From Mycolicibacterium sp. HK-90 (GTDB lineage Bacteria; Actinomycetota; Actinomycetes; Mycobacteriales; Mycobacteriaceae), in contig NZ_CP129613.1 in NCBI RefSeq assembly GCF_030486405.1, positions 1,178,001-1,242,000 on the forward strand: DNA of 64,000 nt, written 5' to 3'. Positions 34,141-42,142 of the stretch are shown piece by piece. Position 1 is the first letter of the stretch. Each line of letters begins with the position of its first letter. A model generated the notes under the pieces. That model was not told the DNA's origin, searched no databases, and saw nothing but the letters and a program-made list of their open reading frames with translations. A program made the position numbers and the translations under genes.

Positions 34141-34181
34141 CGAGGTGCCCGCCTGTCAGCGACTTTTCAGCGACAATCGCC
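34141..34181 (+). repeat. Intergenic repeat, copy A
   Basis: Begins CGAGGTGCCCGCCTGTCAGC and contains two direct CAGCGAC units. Copy C at 34404-34444 on the other strand matches it over about 40 bp with two mismatches. Confidence 0.85.
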
Positions 34182-34282
34182 ACGCTGATTAACATCTATC
34201 CCGCCAGACCCAGCTCCGGCGATATTTTTCGCCCATCTGGCACCATGGGTCCCACCGGCCTCACCAGTCCAGTGCCCACCTA

Positions 34283-34315
34283 TTAGCGACACTGTCGCTC
34301 ATAGCCGGGCAACTC
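34283..34315 (-). repeat. Intergenic repeat, partial copy B
   Basis: On the reverse strand it starts GAGTTGCCCGGCTATGAGCG, matching copies A and C over the first 22 bases, then diverges; it contains the palindrome AGCGACACTGTCGCT. Confidence 0.7.
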
Positions 34316-34403
34316 AGATTCTGATGCGCACGAGGCTGCCGATATCCACAGTGACGCAAGTAATGAACGCCCGCGTTGCCAAAGAGGCTCACGGTGCTTC
34401 TGA

Positions 34404-34444
34404 GGCGATTGTCGCTGAAAAGTCGCTGACAGCCGGGCAACTCG
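34404..34444 (-). repeat. Intergenic repeat, copy C
   Basis: On the reverse strand it starts CGAGTTGCCCGGCTGTCAGC and continues through two CAGCGAC units to CGCC. It is in inverted orientation to copy A, so the 300-bp stretch could fold back on itself. Confidence 0.85.
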
Positions 34445-34768
34445 ACACCCACGTCCCCCATCCGACACGCCGAGCCGGTTGCGCCGGTGGACGCTGTGGC
34501 GTCGGGGCGCGGCCGAGTGCGGGCCCACGCGCGGACCTGCGCGGATGGTGAAGCGTGAAATACGTTGCAGCGCAGTGCGTTCATGGTCGCTCCGGAGTCC
34601 GTTCTCGGTGAATCGAGCCGATCGACGGACGGCCATCCAGCGAGACGGGGGAATCCGCAACAGGTAGGCCCGCGGCCACACTGCCGGCGTCGGCCGGGAT
34701 TGATCGGACCGTTGTCGGTGCGTGATGCGACGATGCGCGGTTCACTCAATTGAGGACTGGAGGACATG

Positions 34769-35092
34769 ATGAAAACTGGCGTATGTGGCGTGGCGGCGTT
34801 GCTGGCCGCGGCGGCTCTCATCGCGAGCCCGACGGCGATGGCGGCACCGTCATGGACCATGCCGAATCTGATCGGGATGGATCTGCAGGGCGCCCAGGAT
34901 GCGATCCAATCACTGACGGACGGTGAGGTGTGGTTCAGCAGTTCGACTGATCTGACCGGCCAGGGCCGGGCGCAGATCAGCGACCGCAACTGGCAGGTGT
35001 GCAGTTCGACGCCGGCGCCAGGGGCGAAGTTCTCAGCGTCGACGCAGATTGATTTCGGAGTGGTGCGGATCGATACGGAGGACTGTCCGTAG
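34769..35092 (+). CDS. Small secreted PASTA-like protein
   Basis: 107 aa from the ATG at 34769 (GGAGG five bases upstream; the ATG one codon earlier is too close). The signal peptide runs MKTGVCGVAALLAAAALIAS to TAMAA-PS. The mature 80 residues read VPNLIGMDLQGAQDAI-like (MPNLIGMDLQGAQDAIQSL) and later QVCSSTPAPGAKFSAS, the pattern of a single PASTA repeat, which in kinases and penicillin-binding proteins binds wall fragments. Two Cys may form a disulphide. Secreted or wall-associated, function unknown. Confidence 0.75.
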   Translation: MKTGVCGVAALLAAAALIASPTAMAAPSWTMPNLIGMDLQGAQDAIQSLTDGEVWFSSSTDLTGQGRAQISDRNWQVCSSTPAPGAKFSASTQIDFGVVRIDTEDCP

Positions 35093-35169
35093 GGCTGGGC
35101 GGCCACGGCCGGGGAGTGGAGCGTGCCGCGAGTGACTCCCGGACGGATCCCCGCCCCGGCCGTAGGCTC

Positions 35170-36126
35170 ATGAGCATGCGATTCGCAGGCGGTGCCGCCA
35201 CGCTGCTCGTTGCGGCGATGGTTGCTGTGAGTGGCTGCACCGGTGCACCTGATCGCGAGGACGAAGCACTCGATATCCGAGACCGCATATCAGGGATGCC
35301 GGGGGTGTCGGAGGCTGATCTGATCTACAACAACGGCATCATCGAGGGCACTCGGTTCGAACTCGAGATCGACATGGCGCGGGCCAGCGATCAGCAGATC
35401 GGCGCGGTCGCCGCACAACTCGACGATATGCGTGGCAATGACTTCGCGAAGTTCGACCAGCGTATGAAAATCATTGTGGGCGAACGCACCTCCGTCTCCG
35501 GAAGCGCCGACCTGCCGGCAGATATGGAGCAGCTGACGGGACTGCTGCGTCGTCTGCGTGCAGACGCTCCGGCTGGGGAAATCATGTGGTCTGGCGGCGC
35601 GCCCGACGCATCAAGGGTGCAGATCCTGGAGGCCGAGGACCCCGATGCCGCGGTCGACGCCGTCCTGCGCATCTTTTCTGAGCGGCCACTCAACGAGATC
35701 GAGGTCTCGGCAGCCGACCGGGTCGCCGATCCGCACTGGATGATCGTCAACCGGTTTACCCCCGCCGACAAGGAACGCATCGAACAGCAACTGGCTGCGG
35801 CGGCGCCCGTCGACCCCGGCTGGATCGGCGTCCGTGACGGATGGATCAACCGCCTCACCTTCAGCGTGCCGACGCCGGCGACCGCGTACGACGACGTGGT
35901 CCGCGCCATTCACGCCATCGACGCCGGCCCGGCCCATCCCGTCAGCCTCACCTGGGCCTGGCACGGCGCTGACTACCGCTACGACGAGCCACGCTGGGCG
36001 GGGAGCGCCATGATCGGCAAATGCGAATACGTCAACGGCGACCGCACCGTGTCCGAGCCGCTCGTGCCGGATGCGTTGGCGCTACAGCAGCGCATCCGCG
36101 ACGAGTTCGACACCTGCCTCAAGTAG
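35170..36126 (+). CDS. Mycobacterial lipoprotein, unknown function
   Basis: 318 aa from the ATG at 35170 (a second ATG lies two codons later). Signal MSMRFAGGAATLLVAAMVAV with lipobox VSGC at residue 22. The mature part has no domain I can name; it has an alternating hydrophobic pattern with several WxxVRDGW- and TWAWHG-like aromatic motifs and Cys residues near the end (GKCEYV, DTCLK). It follows the PASTA-like gene by 77 bp in the same direction and may be co-transcribed. Convergent with the Ddn-like gene, overlapping by 8 bp. Confidence 0.7.
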   Translation: MSMRFAGGAATLLVAAMVAVSGCTGAPDREDEALDIRDRISGMPGVSEADLIYNNGIIEGTRFELEIDMARASDQQIGAVAAQLDDMRGNDFAKFDQRMKIIVGERTSVSGSADLPADMEQLTGLLRRLRADAPAGEIMWSGGAPDASRVQILEAEDPDAAVDAVLRIFSERPLNEIEVSAADRVADPHWMIVNRFTPADKERIEQQLAAAAPVDPGWIGVRDGWINRLTFSVPTPATAYDDVVRAIHAIDAGPAHPVSLTWAWHGADYRYDEPRWAGSAMIGKCEYVNGDRTVSEPLVPDALALQQRIRDEFDTCLK

Positions 36127-36613
36127 CAGGTCCCGAAGGGGTCAGCTTGATGGCGGCGAGGTGTTCGCGATCGACCGCCTCGGTGAACTCCTCCGGCGTG
36201 GGGATGCGCTGATCGCGGAACGTCAACCCCATCATCCGTTGGGCGCGCTTGACGCCGTAGGACTCGGCGCAGCGGTGGAACAGATCGGCGACTGTGGCGC
36301 GGTCCGTGATGAGCTCGCCGCGCATGGTCGTCGTCCGGCCGTCGTGAAGCACCTCAGCGGCGGCTCCGTCGCGGAAGTTGTGCTTCCAACCGGCGTCGGT
36401 CATCGCGTAGAGCGTGCCGTCGATGAGGTGCGCGCTCAGCGGAATCGCATACTGCCGCCCGGTTTTTCGGCCGCGCACGGTCAGAATCATGAACTGGTGG
36501 CGTGCGGGGCCGGCGAGTGGCGTGCGCAGCAGGAACCGAAGTGCAGGGTTGACGATGCGCATCATCGTCTGCGGTGGATGGGCCACGGTGATCGCGGGTG
36601 ATTGCCCTGTCAT
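36119..36613 (-). CDS. Deazaflavin (F420)-dependent nitroreductase-family protein (Ddn-like)
   Basis: 164 aa, the usual size. Split-barrel F420-binding family (PF04075): FMILTVRGRKTGRQYAIPL, LIDGTLYAMTDAGW and HNFRDGAAAEVLHDGR match the F420-binding strands seen in Ddn/AofH proteins. Such proteins use reduced F420 to reduce quinones, nitro compounds or fatty acids; which one here is unknown. It lies alone on the minus strand between the lipoprotein and the acyl-CoA synthetase. Confidence 0.85.
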   Translation of the reverse strand: MTGQSPAITVAHPPQTMMRIVNPALRFLLRTPLAGPARHQFMILTVRGRKTGRQYAIPLSAHLIDGTLYAMTDAGWKHNFRDGAAAEVLHDGRTTTMRGELITDRATVADLFHRCAESYGVKRAQRMMGLTFRDQRIPTPEEFTEAVDREHLAAIKLTPSGPAT

Positions 36614-36767
36614 GACCTCACGCTAGGCCGATTGTCCGACGCTGCCCAGGGTGTCGATGGATTCGATGCTCGCGGAGACCCCGAGGTCCGACACGACTTC
36701 GAGACTGCCGGTATCGGGGCGCGACCGGCCCTGCTAGTGTCCAGCGCAATCGGCGAGGGGCAGGATC

Positions 36768-38417
36768 ATGAACGCAATAGCCGGAATTCGGCAAATGATG
36801 GGTCAGATCTTCGAGTCGGGGCATGCGGTCAAACGCCTCGTCGACCGGGGCATCATCGAGCCCTTGGATATCGGCGCCGCCGTGCGCAGCGCCAAACTCG
36901 CCCAGCAGTACGGGCCGCAGGCCACCATGGCGATCCAGGGCGGGCGCCGGTACGCGGACCTGCCGGCGATCGTCGACGAACGCGGCACGTTGACCTACAA
37001 ACAGGTCGACGACCAATCGTGGGCGTTGGCACACGGCCTGCAGCGCCTGGGACTCAAGGAAGGCTCCGTTGTCGGGTTGCTCTGCCGGGATCATCGCGGC
37101 CTGATCATCGCGATGGCCGGCTGCGGCAAACTCGGTGCGCGCCTGGTGCTGATGAACACCGGCTTCGCCAAACCGCAGTTCGCGGAGGTCTGCGCGCGCG
37201 AGGGCGTCAGCGTGGTGATGCACGACACCGAGTTCCTCGGCCTGCTCGACGCGCTGCCCGCCGAGCTTCCGCGGATACTGACCTGGGTCGACGACGCCGC
37301 CCGGGTACCCGAGGGCGCGCAGAGCATCGACGACATCGTGGCCGCGAACCCCACCACGCCGCTGCCCGCACCGAGCAAGCCCGGCGGGTCGGTCATCCTC
37401 ACCAGCGGTACCACCGGCCTGCCCAAAGGCGCTCCGCGAAACACCGTGTCCCCGTTCGCGACCGCGCAGATCGTCGACCGAGTTCCGTTCCCGCGCAAGG
37501 GAACCATGGTGATCGTTTCACCGATCTTCCACAGCACCGGCTGGGCCACCTACCTGGTCGGTGCCGCCCTTGGCAACAAGGTCGTGACCGCGCGGCGGTT
37601 CAACGCCGAGGGCACGCTGAAGCTGATGGCCGAGCACAAGGCTGACATGTTGGTGGCCGTGCCGACGATGTTGCACCGGATGGTCGAACTGGGCCCCGAG
37701 ATCATCGGCAAGTACGACACGTCGGCGTTGAAGGTGATCCTGATCGCCGGATCGGCGCTGAGCCCGGACTTGTCCACCAGGGTGCAGGACGTCTTCGGCG
37801 ATGTGCTCTACAACATGTACGGCTCCACCGAGTGCGCCATCGCCACCATCGCGACTCCGGCCGAACTGCGGGCCGCGCCGGGAACCGCCGGGCGTGCGCC
37901 GGTGACCTGTGAGGTGGTGCTCTACGACGAGAACGATCGGCGCGTCGAGGGGGCCAACCGTCGCGGCCGGATCTTCATCCGCAATGGCGCGCCGTTCCAG
38001 GGGTATACCGATGGCCGCACCAAGCAGATCATCGACGGTTACATGTCCAGCGGCGACATGGGCCATTTCGACAAGGACGGACTGCTGTTCGTCGACGGTC
38101 GCGACGACGACATGATCGTCTCCGGCGGTGAGAACGTCTTCCCGCAGGAAGTAGAGAACCTGCTCGAGGAACGCGACGACATCGCCGAGGTGGCAGTGGT
38201 CGGTGTCGATGACGTCGAGTTCGGAAAACGGTTGCGGGCCTTCGTCGTTCCCGAACCGGGCGCCAGCCCCGACGCGGCCGAGATCAAGCTGTATGTCAAG
38301 GAGAATCTGGCTCGGCACAAGGTGCCCCGCGATGTGGTGTTCATCGACGAACTGCCGCGCAACGCCACCGGCAAGCTGTTGCGACGGGTGCTCGTCGAGA
38401 TGGACGTCGATTCCTAG
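36768..38417 (+). CDS. Acyl-CoA synthetase/fatty-acyl-AMP ligase (FadD family)
   Basis: 549 aa, ANL superfamily, activates a fatty acid with ATP. Seen: P-loop ILTSGTTGLPKGAPRN (about 206-221), YGSTECAIATIA, the hinge region MSSGDMGHFDKDGLLFVDGRDDDMIVSGGENV split over about 425-455, and the catalytic Lys in PRNATGKLLRR near the C-terminus. The N-terminal 40 residues are extra relative to short-chain enzymes and common in mycobacterial FadD2/FadD12. Substrate chain length cannot be read. The Mut7-C gene follows 39 bp later. Confidence 0.88.
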   Translation: MNAIAGIRQMMGQIFESGHAVKRLVDRGIIEPLDIGAAVRSAKLAQQYGPQATMAIQGGRRYADLPAIVDERGTLTYKQVDDQSWALAHGLQRLGLKEGSVVGLLCRDHRGLIIAMAGCGKLGARLVLMNTGFAKPQFAEVCAREGVSVVMHDTEFLGLLDALPAELPRILTWVDDAARVPEGAQSIDDIVAANPTTPLPAPSKPGGSVILTSGTTGLPKGAPRNTVSPFATAQIVDRVPFPRKGTMVIVSPIFHSTGWATYLVGAALGNKVVTARRFNAEGTLKLMAEHKADMLVAVPTMLHRMVELGPEIIGKYDTSALKVILIAGSALSPDLSTRVQDVFGDVLYNMYGSTECAIATIATPAELRAAPGTAGRAPVTCEVVLYDENDRRVEGANRRGRIFIRNGAPFQGYTDGRTKQIIDGYMSSGDMGHFDKDGLLFVDGRDDDMIVSGGENVFPQEVENLLEERDDIAEVAVVGVDDVEFGKRLRAFVVPEPGASPDAAEIKLYVKENLARHKVPRDVVFIDELPRNATGKLLRRVLVEMDVDS

Positions 38418-38456
38418 CCGATTGCCGCCGGCGATCTTGCGCGAGACCATGGCGAT

Positions 38457-39203
38457 ATGGCCGGTTTCGTCACGGTCCGGGCCTACGCCGAGCTCAACGA
38501 CTTCTTGGGACCCGAGGCGCGGGGCGTGCCTGTGCGCCGGCCGTGCCAGAGCCATCAGACCGTCAAGGATGTGCTCGAGGCGATGGGTATCCCGCATACC
38601 GAGGTCGACCTGATCCTGGTGAACGGGGATCCGGCCGGCTTCGGGCATCGCCCGGCCGTCGGTGACCGGATCGCGGTGTACCCGATGTTCGAGGCGCTCG
38701 ACATCGGGACGACGGCCCGGCTACGCCCGGTGCCGCTGAGGGATCCGCGGTTCGTGATCGACGTCAACCTCGGCCGGTTGGCGCGGCTCCTGCGCGTGCT
38801 CGGTTTCGACGTGTGGTGGTCCAGCGACGCCGACGACCAGTCCCTGGCCGATATCAGCGTCGAGCAGCAGCGGATCCTGCTGACCCGAGACCGCGGCCTG
38901 CTGAAACGTCGCGCAATCACCCACGGCTTGTTCGTTCACTCTCAGCAGCCGGAGGAGCAGACGCTGGAGATGCTGCGGCGGCTGGATCTGCGCCGCAGAG
39001 TGGCGCCGTTCACCCGGTGTGTGCGCTGCAACGGCCAGCTGGCCGCGGTGCCGAAGGAGGCGGTGGTGGACCGCCTGGAGCCATTGACCCGCCGCTATTA
39101 CGATGAGTTCAGCCGTTGCCCGGACTGTGATCAGATCTATTGGTCCGGAACGCATTTCGCGAAATTGCGCAGTCTTGTCGACAGATTGCTCGACCAACTC
39201 TGA
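38457..39203 (+). CDS. Mut7-C RNase-domain protein with N-terminal ubiquitin-like domain
   Basis: 248 aa. Residues 1-85 resemble the Mut7-C ubiquitin/ThiS-like domain (VTVRAYAELNDFLG, VKDVLEAMGIPHTEVDLILVNG). Residues 95-240 form the Mut7-C PIN-like domain: FVIDVNLGRLARLLRVLGFD, DQSLADI, RILLTRDRGLLKRR, followed by a four-Cys zinc ribbon (RCVRCNG and RCPDCDQIYWSG). It is predicted to be an RNA nuclease; no pathway is established for the bacterial form. Confidence 0.88.
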   Translation: MAGFVTVRAYAELNDFLGPEARGVPVRRPCQSHQTVKDVLEAMGIPHTEVDLILVNGDPAGFGHRPAVGDRIAVYPMFEALDIGTTARLRPVPLRDPRFVIDVNLGRLARLLRVLGFDVWWSSDADDQSLADISVEQQRILLTRDRGLLKRRAITHGLFVHSQQPEEQTLEMLRRLDLRRRVAPFTRCVRCNGQLAAVPKEAVVDRLEPLTRRYYDEFSRCPDCDQIYWSGTHFAKLRSLVDRLLDQL

Positions 39204-39345
39204 CCGTTTGCGCCGAATCGGATCGGCTGGGCGCGAAGGGCTTTGGACCCGCTCCCACTCTCACTATACGGCCGGGGGTGGGGCTTGCGGCAAGGCCCCT
39301 GACGTGCTGCACAATCTTTCGGTCCGTGACGAGATGGGGGATGTT

Positions 39346-39774
39346 GTGACGAGTACGCCGATACCGTTCCAGGTGCACGAGTCCGGTGCACTGCTGCACG
39401 GGACCAAGGCCGATCTGGCGGTGGGTGATTGGTTGGTGCCCGGACGCGAGTCGAATTACGAAGCCGGACGGACCATGAACCACGTCTACGTCACCCGCAC
39501 CTTGGATGCCGCGGCGTGGGGAGCCGAGATGGCCGCGGGCGAGGGTCCGGGCCGCATCTACATCGTCGAACCAGAAGGTGCGCTCGAGGATGACCCGAAC
39601 GTGACGGACAAGAAGCTGCCCGGAAACCCGACCCACTCCTACCGAACCCGCGAGCCGGTGAAGATCGTCGGTGAGATCACCGACTGGGTGGGGCATTCAC
39701 CCGAGCAACTCCAGGCCATGCGGGACACCTTGGCGGAGCTTCGGCGGCGAGGCCTGGACGTCATCTACGACTGA
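39346..39774 (+). CDS. arr: Rifampicin ADP-ribosyltransferase
   Basis: 142 aa from the GTG at 39346, with GGGGG five bases upstream, matching the 143-aa length of M. smegmatis Arr. Arr transfers ADP-ribose from NAD to the C23 hydroxyl of rifamycins and gives intrinsic resistance. The sequence follows Arr closely: FQVHESGALLHGTKADL, ESNYEAGRTMNHVYVT, GPGRIYIVEPEGALEDDPN and KKLPGNPTHSYRTREPVKI. The protein looks intact, so the host should be less susceptible to rifampicin. It is embedded in ordinary chromosomal genes, not an integron. Confidence 0.96.
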   Translation: MTSTPIPFQVHESGALLHGTKADLAVGDWLVPGRESNYEAGRTMNHVYVTRTLDAAAWGAEMAAGEGPGRIYIVEPEGALEDDPNVTDKKLPGNPTHSYRTREPVKIVGEITDWVGHSPEQLQAMRDTLAELRRRGLDVIYD

Positions 39775-39838
39775 TCTCATGGGCCCCGTCGGTTCGCTCG
39801 ATACGGGGTTTGGTGTCCGCTCCCCGTACCCTTCCATC

Positions 39839-41257
39839 GTGAACGCGATCGACCCCGACCAGCTCAGCACGTGCCTGCGGGTGCTGTCCGAGGTGGACAA
39901 GCTGCCTCCCGAGCATCCCGACGCTGTTGCTGTGCGCCAGGCGACCGCGAAGATGTTCAAGTCTCTGAAGAAGGCTCGCCGGGCCGCCGCACGCGAGGCG
40001 GTTGCGGCGGCGGACCGCGCTGTCATCGCCGCCACCGCCACCGGTGCGCCCGGACGGATCGACGACGAAACGCAGGGGTTACCGCTGGTGTCCACCGCGG
40101 TCGGGGCCAGCGCGGGCACGCTGCTGCGTTCGCGGGCCTGCTACATCTGCAAGAACCACCACACCGTGGTCGACGCCTTCTACCACCAGCTTTGTCCGGA
40201 CTGCGCCGTGCTCAACCGGGCCAAGCGCGATGCCCGCACCGACCTGACCGGGCGCCGGGCCCTGCTCACCGGCGGGCGCGCCAAGATCGGCATGTACATC
40301 GCGCTGCGGCTGTTGCGTGATGGCGCGCACACCACGATCACCACCCGGTTTCCCAACGACGCGGTGCGCCGCTTCGCCGCGATGGAGGACAGTGCCGACT
40401 GGTTGCACCGGCTCCGGGTGGTGGGGATCGACCTGCGGGATCCCGCCCAGGTGGTTGCCCTGGCCGACGAGGTGGCCGCGCAGGGGCCGCTGGACATCCT
40501 GATCAACAACGCCGCGCAGACGGTGCGTCGTCCGCCGGGCTCGTATGCGGCGCTGGTCGAGGCCGAGCGCACCCCACCGCCGGCATTGGTTGATGTGGTC
40601 ACCTTCGACCACGTCAGTGACGCGCACCCGCATGCGCTGGCCGGGAGCCTCGGCGAGCACCCCACCGCGCACGCTCTCACCGAACTGGCCTTGACCGCCC
40701 GCAGCGCGTCGCCCGAGCGGATCTCCGCCGGGACTGCCATCGACGCGGGCGGGCTGCTGCCCGACACCGCGCCGGTGAACAGTTGGACCCAGCGCGTGCA
40801 CGAGGTCGACGCGATGGAACTCCTCGAAGTGCAGCTGTGCAACCAGACCGCGCCGTTCATTCTGGTGAGCCGGCTGCGCCCGGCGCTCGCCGCCTCGTCG
40901 GCCCGGCGCAAGTACGTGGTGAACGTGTCAGCGATGGAAGGCCAGTTCAGCCGCGGCTACAAGGGACCCGGACATCCCCACACCAACATGGCCAAGGCCG
41001 CGCTGAACATGCTGACCCGCACGAGTGCGGGGGAGATGCTGGAGCAGGACGGCATTCTCATGACCGCCGTCGATACCGGGTGGATCACCGACGAACGCCC
41101 GCACCCGACGAAGCTGCGCCTGGCCGAGGAAGGCTTCCACGCCCCGCTGGATCTGGTGGATGGGGCTGCGCGCGTGTATGACCCGATCGTGCGCGGGGAG
41201 TTGGGCGAGGATCTTTTTGGGTGTTTCTTGAAGGATTACTCGAAGAGCAATTGGTAG
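39839..41257 (+). CDS. Short-chain dehydrogenase/reductase with N-terminal zinc-ribbon extension
   Basis: 472 aa from the GTG at 39839; an ATG at 39779 is the alternative. The region TACCCT lies six bases before the GTG, fitting a leaderless mycobacterial transcript (TANNNT). Residues 1-95 are helical and charged; residues 97-125 hold ACYICKNHH...QLCPDCA, a four-Cys zinc site not found in ordinary SDRs. The Rossmann part follows (LLTGGRAKIGMYIALRL, ILINNAAQTVRR). The Ser is kept (NVSAMEG), but the Tyr of YxxxK is Thr (TNMAK). Catalysis may be lost or altered. Substrate unknown. Confidence 0.78.
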   Translation: MNAIDPDQLSTCLRVLSEVDKLPPEHPDAVAVRQATAKMFKSLKKARRAAAREAVAAADRAVIAATATGAPGRIDDETQGLPLVSTAVGASAGTLLRSRACYICKNHHTVVDAFYHQLCPDCAVLNRAKRDARTDLTGRRALLTGGRAKIGMYIALRLLRDGAHTTITTRFPNDAVRRFAAMEDSADWLHRLRVVGIDLRDPAQVVALADEVAAQGPLDILINNAAQTVRRPPGSYAALVEAERTPPPALVDVVTFDHVSDAHPHALAGSLGEHPTAHALTELALTARSASPERISAGTAIDAGGLLPDTAPVNSWTQRVHEVDAMELLEVQLCNQTAPFILVSRLRPALAASSARRKYVVNVSAMEGQFSRGYKGPGHPHTNMAKAALNMLTRTSAGEMLEQDGILMTAVDTGWITDERPHPTKLRLAEEGFHAPLDLVDGAARVYDPIVRGELGEDLFGCFLKDYSKSNW

Positions 41258-41322
41258 GCGCTTCGTGACCGAAGCGTGAACGGGCATCAATCAGGTTTCG
41301 ACAGCACCGGGGGAATCGCCGT

Positions 41323-42114
41323 ATGACCGACCAGTCCGTAGTAGCGCGGTGGCGCGTCGGGTTCATGGTCCGAGCACTTTGTGTGCTCACGGCCGGTGTC
41401 ACGTTGGTCGGGATGGGGTCGGATTCGCGGGCTTTCGCTGATCCGTCCCCGGAGGCAGCCTCGGTCGCGTTCTGCGACGACAACGGCGGAACCTGGGATC
41501 AGGCCGGTGGCGTCTGCAAGCGCCAGGTGCTCAACGGGCACCACATCGCTGTGCAATTGTCCGCCATGTACCCCGAGGATCTGCTGAAAGACCAGACCGC
41601 GGGGCCACCGCTGAAAGAGTTTGTACGCGATTTCTTCACGAGGTTTGGCCACCCCGATGACGGACTGGTCCGGGATGGACAGGCGGACTTGACCTACGAG
41701 ACATTCGAACATGGGCCAGGAATCCGGTCCGTTGTGTTCAGAATCTTCTCGTACCTCGGCGGAGCGCATCCGAACGCTGAGATCACCACCTTCACCTTCG
41801 ACTTGCAGCGCGGCAAGCAGCTTGCCCTCGCGGACTTGTTCTGCCGGAACGTCGACCCGCTGACCGCCCTGCCTCCGCTGGCGCGCCCTTACGTGGAAAA
41901 AACAGTGACCGAAGGGATTGACATCGCCCGTTTCGATCCCGGCCATCGATACAACTACACCGACGACTATCGAGCGTGGTACCTCGACGGCCCCGATCTC
42001 GTGCTGGTCATGCCGGCGGCCCGCTCCGGTCCTGTGCAGGCCGGGCAATGGCAGCCCCATATTCCGTTGGCGGAGTTGAATTCGATTCTGCACGACGGCA
42101 GTTGTGCGGTTTGA
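41323..42114 (+). CDS. Secreted DUF3298/RsiV-like protein
   Basis: 263 aa, ATG at 41323 with GGGGGAA upstream. A signal peptide covers about residues 14-41 (ALCVLTAGVTLVGMG to RAFA-DP). The mature protein contains DUF3298: VVFRIFSYLGGAHPNAEITTFTFDLQRGK broken by a conserved Gly-Gly-Ala-His, then LALADLF. This domain occurs in RsiV anti-sigma factors, where it binds lysozyme, and in secreted mycobacterial proteins such as Rv3036c. No transmembrane or anti-sigma segment is present here, so a lysozyme-binding or esterase-like secreted role is possible but unproven. Confidence 0.8.
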   Translation: MTDQSVVARWRVGFMVRALCVLTAGVTLVGMGSDSRAFADPSPEAASVAFCDDNGGTWDQAGGVCKRQVLNGHHIAVQLSAMYPEDLLKDQTAGPPLKEFVRDFFTRFGHPDDGLVRDGQADLTYETFEHGPGIRSVVFRIFSYLGGAHPNAEITTFTFDLQRGKQLALADLFCRNVDPLTALPPLARPYVEKTVTEGIDIARFDPGHRYNYTDDYRAWYLDGPDLVLVMPAARSGPVQAGQWQPHIPLAELNSILHDGSCAV

Positions 42115-42142
42115 GGTGTCGCCGACATGCACTCACGTCATG

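Larger units (their letters stand above)
33961..34768. other. Gene-free stretch of about 0.8 kb with intergenic repeats
   Basis: No reading frame here has both a start signal and recognisable protein character. Several short frames end in the same peptide because they run through copies of one repeat (listed separately). The right 300 bp probably holds the promoter for the secreted PASTA-like protein gene. Confidence 0.6.

Noticed and set aside
34283..34681. 132-codon minus-strand frame in the intergenic repeat region
   Set aside because: It runs through the repeat copies, has no ribosome site and no domain, and the same peptide piece recurs from another copy only because the DNA is repeated.
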